Shown here one piece after another: positions 16,427 to 25,925 of a stretch of 64,000 nucleotides of DNA. The translations under genes were made by a program, and so were the position numbers. Positions within the stretch are counted from its first letter, which is position 1. Each line of letters opens with the position of its first letter. The DNA comes from Holophagae bacterium (lineage in GTDB: Bacteria > Acidobacteriota > Holophagae > Acanthopleuribacterales > Acanthopleuribacteraceae). Below the pieces are notes generated by a model. The model made no database searches, was not told the DNA's origin, and saw only the letters and a list, made by a program, of their open reading frames with translations. The stretch spans positions 124,001 to 188,000 of the forward strand of contig JAJCXM010000022.1 of the NCBI GenBank assembly GCA_029263455.1, given 5' to 3'.

Positions 16427-18190
16427 TCAGTTAGGGCGATTCGTTGTGCCAATAAGACTTTCAGGCACGCAGAAATGGGTAACGCTGATGGAAGGGTTAT
16501 AGCCCTTTTTGCGAGGATAGGGATAAATCGTGCGTGTTCGCGACGTATAGTCATCCAAACATGAATAACCAGCAAGTTCTGCGCACCTTCGCCAACTGAA
16601 TACGGCGTCTAGTCCGGGCCGTTCGTCTGCTGATCGTAGCCCCTGGCCAGATAGTTCATGTACGTAGCGGAAACCAGCGTGATAAGTGTTCCACGCAGTA
16701 TTGATCAAATCCTCATCGGTTAAGGCAGACTCCTCTGTGAAAATCAATATGATGCCCGCCTGATGGTAACCCTTGAAGACTTGAACCATTCGCTCATTAG
16801 TTTGTTGACGTACCTCGTGGAAACCGTTGCCAACCATCATGACAGCGCCTTTCGTGCTTAATCCAGCCGCTTGAACGGATTTCACTACTCGTTGAGGTTC
16901 GGCGATATCGGCTTGTCGAATAAAAGACATGTTGCTGGGCAGCTGGCCAAGACTTTGTGCCTCAACAGCGCGGTCAATTGCGGCATCTTCAAGGTCGGCA
17001 CCGAAGTAGGAAATCGTCTCTTCTCCATTACGTTCAAAACGCTGTCTTGTGGCTTCGCCTCGGCCCACAGCATGCTCGATAAAGACAAGAAAACGATGAC
17101 CGGTATCCTTACAAAAGCGATCGAGGGCGTCGTTAGCAAGGGCAAAGGTCTTCCTGTTAGCGTCCTGGCTAGCGCCTACATTGGCGGCCCTGTTGACCCA
17201 CACTTTACGTTCTTCGCGGCCCAAAAATTGTTGTAAGCGACAAAGGTACGGATAATAGGTACCTATGATGCCAAAGGGTCCCGGACCTCGGCTGAAAACC
17301 CGAGCACCCAGTTCAGTGACACATCGGTTGAGATCGATGATTCCTGAGGCTAACAGCACCCTTTCCATGCCATCGCTGATGGTAACGACGTCCTGAACAA
17401 ACACGCCCAATTGAAAGCTTGAGCTTAAGTTCCTGGCGCGTAATGCAAGTACCAGTGGCAATAATCGATAACCGATTTCAATTTCGTCATCCAGCGCAAT
17501 CCAGCTTGATTGGCGGACTTTTTCCTTTGGCAAACGAAAGAAGGACTCTACTAGGGGATTCTCCTCCCTCGTCGCCAGCCAAGTTGATACTTGTGACGTC
17601 ATATCGGTCAGATATTCTTCAGGCAACGGGTCGATGGTCTTGAATAGATCGATAATGCTGGGCTCATCGATAAGGCGAAAGCCGTCATCGCCAAGGCTCA
17701 AATAACCTCTACTACGCATAAACTTTAAGTCCATTGTCAGTTGGGCGGTATCAAATTCGCGCTCGGACGCAGGGTTGATGGCCTGACCATGCACGAGTCT
17801 CGTCGTTAATCCGAGTTTCATATGTGCGGACAAGATGTGTCGTAAGAGCCAAAGGTCAGGTGGTGCCGTGATGCCTGCCGTGTAGATTATGTTGCGAACG
17901 ACGCGGATGGCTCTGGCTATCGATTCAACCGTTGCCGACCTCATGTCTTCGATCTCAGCTAGTACCTTTTCCAATTTATTCAACCAGTCGAGCACCAGTA
18001 GACCTTTTTGAAATAGATGCGGCACCTCTTCAATCATCAGATTGAAACTTGATTCACAAACATAGGGAAAGCCTGCGCTTGAGGTGCCTGTCTGACCCGT
18101 CACAATCTCGATCAAATGTCGCTTTTGCGGTATGCCATCCAGCAGGGCGTGGTCCAAGAGGTAGGGCGCAATCTCGTCCGCTTGTTTCAT
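16427..18190 (-). CDS. Methyltransferase-like protein with N-terminal helical/winged region
   Basis: A 587-residue soluble protein. The C-terminal half looks like a class I SAM-dependent methyltransferase: FIEHAVGRGEATRQRF (371-386) in motif I position, YFGADLEDAAIDRA (395-408) as beta-2 with an acidic residue, RQADIAEP, and MMVGNGFHEV (451-460) as motif IV. The N-terminal half is helical and may contain a winged helix (about 110-185), as in O-methyltransferase-like proteins. Motif I deviates from GxGxG, so activity is uncertain. GAGGAG precedes the ATG. It is not clearly linked to a pathway; the neighbours are the wax ester genes and, divergently, lpxB. Confidence 0.5.
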   Translation of the reverse strand: MKQADEIAPYLLDHALLDGIPQKRHLIEIVTGQTGTSSAGFPYVCESSFNLMIEEVPHLFQKGLLVLDWLNKLEKVLAEIEDMRSATVESIARAIRVVRNIIYTAGITAPPDLWLLRHILSAHMKLGLTTRLVHGQAINPASEREFDTAQLTMDLKFMRSRGYLSLGDDGFRLIDEPSIIDLFKTIDPLPEEYLTDMTSQVSTWLATREENPLVESFFRLPKEKVRQSSWIALDDEIEIGYRLLPLVLALRARNLSSSFQLGVFVQDVVTISDGMERVLLASGIIDLNRCVTELGARVFSRGPGPFGIIGTYYPYLCRLQQFLGREERKVWVNRAANVGASQDANRKTFALANDALDRFCKDTGHRFLVFIEHAVGRGEATRQRFERNGEETISYFGADLEDAAIDRAVEAQSLGQLPSNMSFIRQADIAEPQRVVKSVQAAGLSTKGAVMMVGNGFHEVRQQTNERMVQVFKGYHQAGIILIFTEESALTDEDLINTAWNTYHAGFRYVHELSGQGLRSADERPGLDAVFSWRRCAELAGYSCLDDYTSRTRTIYPYPRKKGYNPSISVTHFCVPESLIGTTNRPN

Positions 18191-18278
18191 GGTAGCTCCT
18201 CAGTGAACCCACATTATCTAAGTGACAGCGCTTAAACACAATCGACAACTTCAAAGGCTGTGCTAGACTCGGTTCCCC

Positions 18279-19394
18279 ATGAAGAAGCTCTTTCTGGTCG
18301 CAACCGAAACTAGCGGTGACTTTTTAGGTAGTAAACTGCTTCAGCATTTGCATGTGACTGCCCCAAACCTAAAGTGTTTTGGCGTGGGTGGCGATGGCAT
18401 GATTGAACAAGGTCTTGATCCCATTTATCGGGTCTCTGACTTTAATGTGATGGGTTTGGTTGAAGTCCTGTCCAAACTGAAACAACTGAAACGTCAATTT
18501 AACCGTCTTGTTGCTTGGGTTCGAAGAGAAAAACCGGACGCGATTGTGCTTATCGACGCGCCTGATTTTAATATGCGTTTTGCGAAGGCCGTAGCCGACC
18601 TCAAAATTCCTATCATCTATTATGTCGGCCCACAAGTTTGGGCGTGGCGCCCGCAACGGGCGGCACAATTGGCTGATTTGGTTGACCATATCCTTCTACT
18701 CTTTCCATTCGAGGCTCCGTTCTACGAGAATCTGCCGGTCAAAACAACAGTCGTCGGTCATCCTCTAATCGATGAACTGAGCAGCTATAAACGCGATGTC
18801 CTTGTCCGAAAGGAACTAGGCTTTGACGCTGAGCAACCCCTAATCGTCCTTGCCCCTGGATCGCGTAAACGAGAAATTTCGTCGCTTTTCCCAGTCATGG
18901 TTGAAGTTATCAGGAGTCGGCCCAATTGGCAGTTTGGTGTTGCGTTGGCTCCGACCATAGAACGAACCGTCATTATGGAGATGCTAGGCGATCTATCATC
19001 TCGTGTCAGATTAGGTTCCATGCGCGCTATGATGGCCCAAGCCGATGTTGGGGTTGTCGCTTCTGGAACGGCTACTTTAGAAGCAGGATTGATGGGAATT
19101 CCCATGGTTGTGGGTTATCGATTAAGCTCACTCACCTATTTATTGGCGCGTCGCCTTGTCAAGATCCCCTACGTTGCTTTGGTCAATATTGTCCTAAATG
19201 AATATGCTGTGCCTGAACTCATTCAACAGGACTACAACACCCTTCGTGTCTTAAGTGAAGTGGATGTTATGATCGAGAATCACGAGCAGCATCGTAAGGT
19301 GTGCAACCGATTGAAACGAATACCTGATGTTTTGGGCGGCGTTGGCGCAAGTGAACGCGCAGCACACATTGTGGCAGGTTATCTGAATTTATGA
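18279..19394 (+). CDS. lpxB: Lipid-A-disaccharide synthase
   Basis: Condenses UDP-2,3-diacylglucosamine with lipid X to form the lipid A disaccharide at the inner membrane. The 371-residue protein shows the LpxB segments FGVGGDGMIEQG, NVMGLVEVL, YYVGPQVWAWRPQRA and LAPGSRKREIS. No Shine-Dalgarno sequence is visible before the ATG. A weak TCGACA-N16-TAGACT lies just upstream (18242-18269). The stop overlaps msbA by 4 bp. It opens the lpxB-msbA-yicC-gmk-rpoZ-coaBC group. Confidence 0.95.
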   Translation: MKKLFLVATETSGDFLGSKLLQHLHVTAPNLKCFGVGGDGMIEQGLDPIYRVSDFNVMGLVEVLSKLKQLKRQFNRLVAWVRREKPDAIVLIDAPDFNMRFAKAVADLKIPIIYYVGPQVWAWRPQRAAQLADLVDHILLLFPFEAPFYENLPVKTTVVGHPLIDELSSYKRDVLVRKELGFDAEQPLIVLAPGSRKREISSLFPVMVEVIRSRPNWQFGVALAPTIERTVIMEMLGDLSSRVRLGSMRAMMAQADVGVVASGTATLEAGLMGIPMVVGYRLSSLTYLLARRLVKIPYVALVNIVLNEYAVPELIQQDYNTLRVLSEVDVMIENHEQHRKVCNRLKRIPDVLGGVGASERAAHIVAGYLNL

Positions 19395-21256
19395 TGAAGT
19401 TACTGCGACTCGTTACGCCTTACCGACTAAAGTTTTCAGCTGCCCTGTTCGCATTGATCATGGCGGCCATATTTACGGCTGCATTAACCGCGACGGTCAA
19501 GCCGCTTTTTGATAATGTTCTCGCAACCACACCAAAGGTGAATGAGGAACCTAGCCGTGTTGACGAAATCTTTAAGTACCAGGAAGAGATGCTTGAGGAT
19601 TTCAAGCATTGGCTCGACGGTCTTGGTTTTTCGATGGATCGTGTAGGTGTGGGTGAGTCTGGCCTTGATTTAGAGAACCCGCTGCCATGGGCCATGTTGG
19701 TCCTAGTGATTTTCACTTGCCAGGCTATTTTTGAGTTTTTGGGATCCTATGGCTTAGGGCGAATTGGACTCCATGTGGTCGTTGATGTGCGTCAGAGACT
19801 CCTGCAACATGTCCTGTCTATGCCTCTGAGTTTCTTTAAGATATATGGCACTGGCGACGTATTGTCGCGAGTCAATAACGATGTTGCCCGCATCCAAAAC
19901 GCGATCTCGGTTAAGTTAGGTGAAATGGTCAAGGAAGGTGCAGCGGCGACAGTCGTCGTCATTCTCCTTTTTTGGATTAGCGCCAAGGTATCATTGACGC
20001 TTTTTGTATTGGTCCCCTTAATTGGGATGCCGATTGTCGTGTTTACCCGCAAGATCAAGAAGAACGCTCAGAAGTCGCAGATCGCGTTAGGTAAACTGTC
20101 CGGACATCTAAAAGAAGTGCTTGTCGGCATCCGCATCGTCAAAGCATTCAACCGCGAAGCCTTTGAAGCGAAACGGCTGCAAGGGGATAACCAGACATTT
20201 CTCAAATATGCCCTGCGCGAATTAATGATCGTGGCTTTGACGACGCCAGTCATTGGTCTTGTCGGTATGTTGGTGATTGTCACCTTTGTTTCGTTTGGTA
20301 GCTATGTCGTGCAGACCACCAATTTGTCGTCCGGCGATTTCTTGGTTTATGTTCTTTTTGTTTATCAGCTTTACCAACCGATCAAGCGTATGGCGCGTGC
20401 CAACAGCGAGTTACAACAAGCCGTTGGTGTGTTACCGCGCATCGAAGAAATCATGTCATGGGAAAACAATATCCATGACCCAGAGTCGCCTGTTCGTCAT
20501 GAAAACTATCCTAATGTTCACCGCATCGAGTTTGAAAACGTTTCTTTTCATTATGACCGTGTTGATGACCCGGCATTGATCGACGTCAGTTTTGCCATAG
20601 ATCGGGGCAAAACGGTTGCCTTGGTTGGGGCTTCTGGTAGTGGCAAATCAACGCTCGTCAATCTACTTCCGCGTTTTTATGACCCTTGTTCTGGTGCCAT
20701 CTATTTTGATGGTATTGCCATAAGTGCCATGACAAAGAAGGACTTGCGAGACCTTATTGGTGTGGTCACTCAAGATACAATCCTCTTTGATGACACTGTT
20801 CATGACAATATTGCTTATGGTGTAGAAGCAACCAGGGAACAGGTTATCAAAGCCGCCGAACAGGCGTTCGCACATGAATTTATCCAGCAACTTGAACAGG
20901 GATACGATACTTTAATAGGCGAAAGTGGAAACCGCCTTTCTGGTGGCCAGCGCCAGCGTATATCCATCGCGCGTGCCATTCTAAAAGGCGCACCTATTTT
21001 GATTCTCGACGAAGCAACATCGGCGCTAGATACCGAAAGTGAACGTGTGGTTCAGATGGCGCTAGATAACTTAATGACTGAGAAAACAACTTTTGTTGTC
21101 GCCCACCGCCTTTCAACTATTCGCAGAGCGGACCTAATCCTAGTGATGGATCAAGGTCGGGTTGTCGAGCGCGGTATACACCATGAATTAGCACAGGCTG
21201 AAGGTCCGTACCAAAAACTTATAGAATTACAAGACGAGGGTATACATGCTCTTTAG
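19391..21256 (+). CDS. msbA: Lipid A export ABC transporter (permease-ATPase fusion)
   Basis: A 621-residue half transporter: N-terminal transmembrane domain (about 1-330) and C-terminal ATPase with Walker A VGASGSGKST, signature LSGGQRQRIS and Walker B ILILDEATSALD. MsbA flips core-lipid A across the inner membrane. The identification as MsbA rather than another ABCB exporter rests on similarity plus direct coupling to lpxB. There is a longer than usual first loop (residues about 40-95, acidic) between the first two helices. Confidence 0.9.
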   Translation: MMKLLRLVTPYRLKFSAALFALIMAAIFTAALTATVKPLFDNVLATTPKVNEEPSRVDEIFKYQEEMLEDFKHWLDGLGFSMDRVGVGESGLDLENPLPWAMLVLVIFTCQAIFEFLGSYGLGRIGLHVVVDVRQRLLQHVLSMPLSFFKIYGTGDVLSRVNNDVARIQNAISVKLGEMVKEGAAATVVVILLFWISAKVSLTLFVLVPLIGMPIVVFTRKIKKNAQKSQIALGKLSGHLKEVLVGIRIVKAFNREAFEAKRLQGDNQTFLKYALRELMIVALTTPVIGLVGMLVIVTFVSFGSYVVQTTNLSSGDFLVYVLFVYQLYQPIKRMARANSELQQAVGVLPRIEEIMSWENNIHDPESPVRHENYPNVHRIEFENVSFHYDRVDDPALIDVSFAIDRGKTVALVGASGSGKSTLVNLLPRFYDPCSGAIYFDGIAISAMTKKDLRDLIGVVTQDTILFDDTVHDNIAYGVEATREQVIKAAEQAFAHEFIQQLEQGYDTLIGESGNRLSGGQRQRISIARAILKGAPILILDEATSALDTESERVVQMALDNLMTEKTTFVVAHRLSTIRRADLILVMDQGRVVERGIHHELAQAEGPYQKLIELQDEGIHAL

Positions 21257-22133
21257 TATGACAGGATTCGGCGAAGCATCTTTTGAGAACAGTCGTATTC
21301 AAGTCGGTTTTCGGATTCGCGGGGTCAATCACCGCGGTCTGGATATTAACTTACGCCTGCCTCCGGAGCTGGCGTACCTGGAAACCGCGCTCAGAAAGTG
21401 TGTGCAAGACAAACTTTTTCGGGGTCGAGTCGATATTCATACGGAGTTCAGGTTTCTCGATGACGAAGTGATGCCGCCGGCCCGTTTGGATGAAGGCAGA
21501 CTGAAGCAGCTATTGAAAATCGCTGAACGACTGCTTTCAACGCCACAAGTCTGCGGGCCGATTGATGTAAATACCCTGATTCGCATGCCTGAATTGATGA
21601 TTGTGGACCGAACAGGATTCAAGTTGCCGGCGAAAGATGAAATTCACCTCTTCACGACCATGGAATTGGCCTTGGAAGGGTTTCTAACTAGCCGGCGCAA
21701 TGAAGGCAAGCACTTGGAGGCAGACTTGAACCAACGCATGCAAACGGTGTGCGCGGTTAGCGAACAAGTTGCCCCCATCATCGACGCAAGACGCGATCAG
21801 TTGATGGACCAAATGCGAAAGCGGCTTGACCTCATTCGTGGGGACCTGCAGTTAGATGAAACCCGCCTCTACCAGGAAGTGGTGTATTGGTCAGATCGCT
21901 TGGATGTTTCAGAAGAAGTAACGCGTTTGCTGGCCCACCTCTCCAGCATAACCCTTGAACTGGAACAGCCATCTAGGCCTGCAGGAAAGCGATTAGAATT
22001 TATATGCCAAGAAATCCTACGTGAAATCACGACACTTGGAAATAAAGCAAAACTTGATGAGATTTCTGCTTTGGTCGTGACCCTTAAGACGGAGATGGAA
22101 AAAATTCGTGAACAGTTGGCCAATATTGAGTAA
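21246..22133 (+). CDS. yicC: YicC-family endoribonuclease
   Basis: A 295-residue protein of the YicC/YloC family, reported to be an endoribonuclease that influences RNA turnover. It begins with the invariant MTGFGEA and VNHRGLDINLRLP and ends with the conserved GNKAKLDEISALVV region and a helical tail. It overlaps the msbA end by 11 bp and the gmk start by 26 bp. The yicC-gmk-rpoZ order is widely conserved. Confidence 0.92.
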   Translation: MLFSMTGFGEASFENSRIQVGFRIRGVNHRGLDINLRLPPELAYLETALRKCVQDKLFRGRVDIHTEFRFLDDEVMPPARLDEGRLKQLLKIAERLLSTPQVCGPIDVNTLIRMPELMIVDRTGFKLPAKDEIHLFTTMELALEGFLTSRRNEGKHLEADLNQRMQTVCAVSEQVAPIIDARRDQLMDQMRKRLDLIRGDLQLDETRLYQEVVYWSDRLDVSEEVTRLLAHLSSITLELEQPSRPAGKRLEFICQEILREITTLGNKAKLDEISALVVTLKTEMEKIREQLANIE

Positions 22134-22752
22134 CGAGCCAGGAGTTGTTTGGATCGTATCGGCGCCGTCTGGGGCGGGCAAGACGACCTTACTCGCACAG
22201 TTGTTGGCGTGTCTACCTAACGTGGTCTTCTCTGTTAGTCACACAACGAGGCAACCTCGGCCGGGCGAGCAGGACGGCATTGAATATCATTTCGTTAATC
22301 GCGGCCATTTCGAGCAAATGATCGAGACAGATCAATTCCTTGAGTGGGCTGAATACAATGGCAACTTGTACGGCACCTCTTACGCGTTCTTGCGTCAACA
22401 ATCGGACATGGGGTTCGATATCGTTTTAGACATTGAAGTGGTGGGTGCCGCACAAGTGCGTAAGAAACTACCGGAATCCCGAGCTATCTTCATACTTCCG
22501 CCGAGTTTTGATGTCTTAGCTACCCGTCTCTCGGCACGTAAGACAGATTCAGCCGACGCCATCACCAATCGCCTCAAAGTTGCTAGCTGTGAAGTTCAAC
22601 ACGCAAAGACGTATGACTTCGTTGTCGTCAACGACCAACTTGGCGACGCATTAGAGCAATTGGTTGCGATATTCGTCGCTGATCGACTTAGCGCGCATCG
22701 CCAAGAGCCACAAGTGGACCGCATACTTGAAAGTTTTCGTAGTTTGCAGTAG
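22108..22752 (+). CDS. gmk: Guanylate kinase
   Basis: Phosphorylates GMP to GDP. The 214-residue protein has the P-loop SAPSGAGKTT near residues 18-27, SVSHTTRQPRPGEQDGIEYHF for GMP binding and FLEWAEYNGNLYGT. The start is taken at GTG 22108, inside yicC; a TTG at 22126 is an alternative that keeps the whole domain. Neither has a strong ribosome site, consistent with coupling to yicC. Confidence 0.94.
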   Translation: MNSWPILSNEPGVVWIVSAPSGAGKTTLLAQLLACLPNVVFSVSHTTRQPRPGEQDGIEYHFVNRGHFEQMIETDQFLEWAEYNGNLYGTSYAFLRQQSDMGFDIVLDIEVVGAAQVRKKLPESRAIFILPPSFDVLATRLSARKTDSADAITNRLKVASCEVQHAKTYDFVVVNDQLGDALEQLVAIFVADRLSAHRQEPQVDRILESFRSLQ

Positions 22753-22775
22753 AATACAAGGTTCGTGTGTATTCT
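22751..22775 (+). other. Inverted repeat between gmk and rpoZ
   Basis: AGAATACA (22751-22758) and TGTATTCT (22768-22775) form an 8-bp stem with a 9-base loop directly after the gmk stop, followed by TCTT. It could attenuate or process the transcript before rpoZ. Confidence 0.45.
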
Positions 22776-22798
22776 TCTTAAGAGGTGATGCTATTTCT

Positions 22799-23008
22799 AT
22801 GCCCATCCCCGAAAAAATTGGCAGCAAATACCGAATGATCGTCTTGGCTGGTCAACGCGTTGCCCAGCTACAAAAAGGTGCCCAGCCACGGGTTACGCCG
22901 TTTGAAAAGGAAAAGAACACGCGGGTAGCAACTCGCGAAGTGATGCAGGGCAAAGTTGCCTATTCCAAAATCAGCGAAGAAGAAATAGCGGCCAGCAAAC
23001 TAGCCTAG
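22799..23008 (+). CDS. rpoZ: RNA polymerase omega subunit
   Basis: A 69-residue small subunit that assists beta' folding in RNA polymerase. The segment KIGSKYRMIVLAGQRVAQLQ matches the conserved omega core, with the RVTPFEKEKNTRVATREV region and KISEEEI tail. ATG 22799 is chosen because AGAGGTG at 22781-22787 precedes it and the protein then begins at the usual place. It sits in the standard gmk-rpoZ-coaBC order. Confidence 0.9.
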   Translation: MPIPEKIGSKYRMIVLAGQRVAQLQKGAQPRVTPFEKEKNTRVATREVMQGKVAYSKISEEEIAASKLA

Positions 23009-23030
23009 CTACTTTTTCGTCAGGGCCGTT

Positions 23031-24221
23031 ATGATCACCAGCAAACGAATCCTACTGGCGGTGAGCGGTGGTATTGCTGCATACAAAGCTGCTGAACTGG
23101 CACGCTTGTTGGTGAAAAGCGGACACCACGTCATTCCCGTAATGACGGAGTCCGCATGTAAGTTTCTGGGACCTCTTACTTTAGAGGGCGTTACTGGCCA
23201 GCGAGTTAGAATCGCTGTTGATGATGGACCCGGATCAATGGACCATATCCACGATGTGCGATCCATTGATTTAATGGTCATTGCACCGGCAACGGCCCAT
23301 ACAATATCTAAGATGGTACATGGTGCTGCGGATAACTTTTTGACCGCTAGTTATTTGGCTCATGTCGGATCGACACTTGTGTGTCCGGCAATGAACGCCG
23401 CCATGTTGGCGCACCCAGCAACACAGCGCAACCTAACTCAATTGAAGAATGATGGTGTTCATCTGTTGATGGGGGAGGCGGGATCACTTGCCTGCGGGGA
23501 AGAAGGACATGGGCGTTTAGCTGAACCCTCACATATCGAAGAATATATCCAGGTCCTTTTGGGAAAAAAGTGGCCGTCGTTGGTGGACAAGAACGTGCTG
23601 GTAACCGCAGGGCCGACGTACGAGGATCTTGACCCAGTTCGTTTTCTCGGCAATAGGTCGAGCGGAAAAATGGGTTACGCACTGGCTAAAGCCTTTCGTG
23701 ATGCAGGGGCGAATGTGACGTTGGTTAGCGGGCCTAGTCATGAAATTGCACCTCAATTTGTGGAAGTAATTGCTGTGCGGTCCGCGGCACAAATGCATAG
23801 CGCCCTAATGGATCGTATATCCGACTCTGATGTTTTGATCATGAACGCCGCCGTTGCCGATTATCGTCCTGTCTACCGCCCGCAAAAGATAAAAAAATCA
23901 GACTTTGACGGGACACTTGTATTGGAACGAACGACAGATATCCTTGCTGAAGTCGGCGCGTCCAAACCGGACCATCTGTTCGTCGTGGGCTTTGCTGCGG
24001 AAACCCATCAAGCGCTCGAATATGGCAAACGAAAACTGGTCAGCAAAAAAGTAGATGCCGTGGTCGTCAATGTGGTCGGGCCTAAAGACCGAGGTTTCGC
24101 AGCTGATCAAAACCAAGCCACGGTTTTGTGGCGTGATGGCGGCGTGGACAATCTGGAACTCAAAGACAAAGGGCAGCTTGCCGATGACATCGTGGCGCTC
24201 TTAGCTCCACGTATCAAGTGA
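23031..24221 (+). CDS. coaBC: Phosphopantothenoylcysteine synthetase/decarboxylase
   Basis: Bifunctional enzyme of coenzyme A synthesis. The N-terminal flavoprotein (CoaC) has SGGIAAYKAAELARL, the PAMN motif (CPAMNAAML) and the substrate-clamp cysteine in ACGEEGHGRL. The C-terminal CoaB domain starts near residue 185 with VTAGPTYEDLDPVRFLGN and SSGKMGYALA. The length of 396 is typical. Its last 21 bp overlap the convergent small gene at 24201. Confidence 0.95.
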   Translation: MITSKRILLAVSGGIAAYKAAELARLLVKSGHHVIPVMTESACKFLGPLTLEGVTGQRVRIAVDDGPGSMDHIHDVRSIDLMVIAPATAHTISKMVHGAADNFLTASYLAHVGSTLVCPAMNAAMLAHPATQRNLTQLKNDGVHLLMGEAGSLACGEEGHGRLAEPSHIEEYIQVLLGKKWPSLVDKNVLVTAGPTYEDLDPVRFLGNRSSGKMGYALAKAFRDAGANVTLVSGPSHEIAPQFVEVIAVRSAAQMHSALMDRISDSDVLIMNAAVADYRPVYRPQKIKKSDFDGTLVLERTTDILAEVGASKPDHLFVVGFAAETHQALEYGKRKLVSKKVDAVVVNVVGPKDRGFAADQNQATVLWRDGGVDNLELKDKGQLADDIVALLAPRIK

Positions 24222-24437
24222 TAGCCTAACCAGTTCATGGGGAAATCTATCGCTTAAAAAATCGATTGTGGCCTCGATTTGCTGTTCTTGAGACGAATCG
24301 TAAATGAGTGTCAATTGTCCTTTTGAGTTCGACTCCGTTGTCGCTAAATATAGACCGTCCAACGTAGGCATTAGTGATGTGATGATATTGGCTACCCTGG
24401 GTGAGACTTTAAGTTGCACCCGTTGCTCGCCTTTCAT
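24201..24437 (-). CDS. Small protein, DUF4911-like
   Basis: A 78-residue protein with alternating helix and strand pattern (KVSPRVANIITSLMPTLDGL, then GQLTLIYDSSQEQQIEATIDFL). The pattern resembles the small DUF4911 proteins of delta-proteobacteria, but I recall that family only loosely. The ATG overlaps the mltG stop by 4 bp, which supports it as real and cotranscribed. Function unknown. It overlaps the end of coaBC by 21 bp on the opposite strand. Confidence 0.6.
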   Translation of the reverse strand: MKGEQRVQLKVSPRVANIITSLMPTLDGLYLATTESNSKGQLTLIYDSSQEQQIEATIDFLSDRFPHELVRLSLDTWS

Positions 24438-25441
24438 CGTTGGAATTGGCGAACGGCGCGAGTGTGTTCGTTAAGTGTTTCACTGAAGTAGTGGCTGCCG
24501 TCGTTTTTTGCGACAAAATATAAATAACGATGTTCCGCTGGGTTTAGCGCAGCTTCAAGTGCCGCATAGCCAGGACTAGCGATGGGTCCAGGTGGCACAC
24601 CTGGAGATACATAGGTGTTGTAAGGATGATCGAATTTGATATCACTGCGGTAAATCTTGCCGCGATATTTGCCTTCTAATTTCAACGCATAAATAATGGT
24701 CGGATCACACTGCAACAACATACCTCGATTTAGGCGACGGTGAAAGACACCCGAGATCAGGTAGCGCTCTTCTCGTCGAGCAGTTTCCTTTTCGATGAGC
24801 GACGCCAGCGATACCCACTCTCGTACGGTCATGTTCAGATTAGCTAGTTCAGATCTAAGTAGCTGTGTTTTGAGTCGAAACTGATTGAGGACGCTCTTCA
24901 CGATGCTGTCAGGCGTGGCTTCCGCCGGGAAGAAATAAGTTTCCGGTAACAGGTAGCCTTCTAGTGATTGGGCTTGGCTGTCTAGATCACTGATTTCGGA
25001 ACCTGACTGCAAAAGCGCCATGAATTCTTGCCGATCACCCCACCGAGATTGGCCCAGCAATTCGGCCATCTCCCATATGTCCAAACCCTCGGGGATCGTC
25101 AATTTGAAAAGGACCACTTCACCGCGGTGGAGGGTGTCGATCAAATCCCAAGGTGATATCTGGTCGGGTAACTCGTAGGTTCCGCTCTTGACCAAAATCT
25201 CCGGTCGAAAAAGGCGAATAGCCAAATGGACCATGTCCGGGTTGGGCGCAAGATCTCGGTGATGGAGCATGTGCAATACTTCGCGAAGCGATTGGCCCGC
25301 ACTAATCTTGATGATGCGACTGTCTGCCGGTATGGGCCTTACGTCAAACAACTGGTGGTATTGATAGGTGACAAACCATGTTGCCAGAACTATGTGGGCC
25401 AGCACCAAGCAAGCCAATGACCATCGAACAAGAATCCGCAT
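24434..25441 (-). CDS. mltG: Endolytic peptidoglycan transglycosylase MltG
   Basis: Inner-membrane lytic transglycosylase that cuts nascent glycan strands. The 335-residue protein has an N-terminal membrane anchor (about 8-28), a LysM-like region and the catalytic YceG domain with SLASLIEKETARREE (the Glu in EKET is catalytic), LLQCDPTIIYAL and the NTYVSPGVPPGPIASPG motif. It follows the phosphatase gene after 6 bp. Confidence 0.94.
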   Translation of the reverse strand: MRILVRWSLACLVLAHIVLATWFVTYQYHQLFDVRPIPADSRIIKISAGQSLREVLHMLHHRDLAPNPDMVHLAIRLFRPEILVKSGTYELPDQISPWDLIDTLHRGEVVLFKLTIPEGLDIWEMAELLGQSRWGDRQEFMALLQSGSEISDLDSQAQSLEGYLLPETYFFPAEATPDSIVKSVLNQFRLKTQLLRSELANLNMTVREWVSLASLIEKETARREERYLISGVFHRRLNRGMLLQCDPTIIYALKLEGKYRGKIYRSDIKFDHPYNTYVSPGVPPGPIASPGYAALEAALNPAEHRYLYFVAKNDGSHYFSETLNEHTRAVRQFQR

Positions 25442-25447
25442 CGTTGA

Positions 25448-25921
25448 TTAACGAATGTGCATCTTTAGCGAATGAGAGAGACATTGGCTGCCAGACAAGA
25501 CAACCACAAACACATGATCGTATTCGGTCTCACTGATTTCGTCGCATGGGCACCCTAGCCGTTGGATTAGATCAGGTATGGTATTGGAGTGACCGACAAC
25601 TAAAAGGAACGACCCTGTGCCTTTGACCCGTGAAATTAATTGCTCGGGCTTGGATGCGGGGATTACCTCGACGTCTAAATCATGCTGAGCCGCAATGGGT
25701 TCGGCTGTCCGTCTGGTACGTAAGAATTCCGACGAAATGACGCCATCGAAAGGCACATCGAGCATTAATCGATTGAGCTGCTTCACTCGCTCCAAGCCCA
25801 ATATTGACAAATCGGGGTCCTCTACTTCGGTTATCTTTTCGGCGTGCCTGACGAAATAAATGACCTTCAGTTGCTCGTCGGATCCAATTAAGCCTAATAA
25901 GGCAAATATCCATAAATGCAT
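25448..25921 (-). CDS. SixA-like histidine phosphatase, possibly exported
   Basis: The 157-residue histidine phosphatase-superfamily protein has the RHG-type catalytic motif as FVRHAEK, a second arginine region SEFLRTRRTAEP, and the second catalytic His in LLVVGHSNTIPDL. The first 18 residues are hydrophobic and could be a signal or anchor (MHLWIFALLGLIGS). Substrate unknown; the family includes phosphohistidine and sugar-phosphate phosphatases. It lies 4 bp after the rhomboid-like gene and 6 bp before mltG. Confidence 0.8.
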   Translation of the reverse strand: MHLWIFALLGLIGSDEQLKVIYFVRHAEKITEVEDPDLSILGLERVKQLNRLMLDVPFDGVISSEFLRTRRTAEPIAAQHDLDVEVIPASKPEQLISRVKGTGSFLLVVGHSNTIPDLIQRLGCPCDEISETEYDHVFVVVLSGSQCLSHSLKMHIR

Positions 25922-25925
25922 AAAT

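Noticed and set aside
18242-18269. Promoter of lpxB as an annotated feature
   Set aside because: TCGACA-N16-TAGACT is weak on both elements, so I mention it only in the lpxB entry and the leaderless finding.
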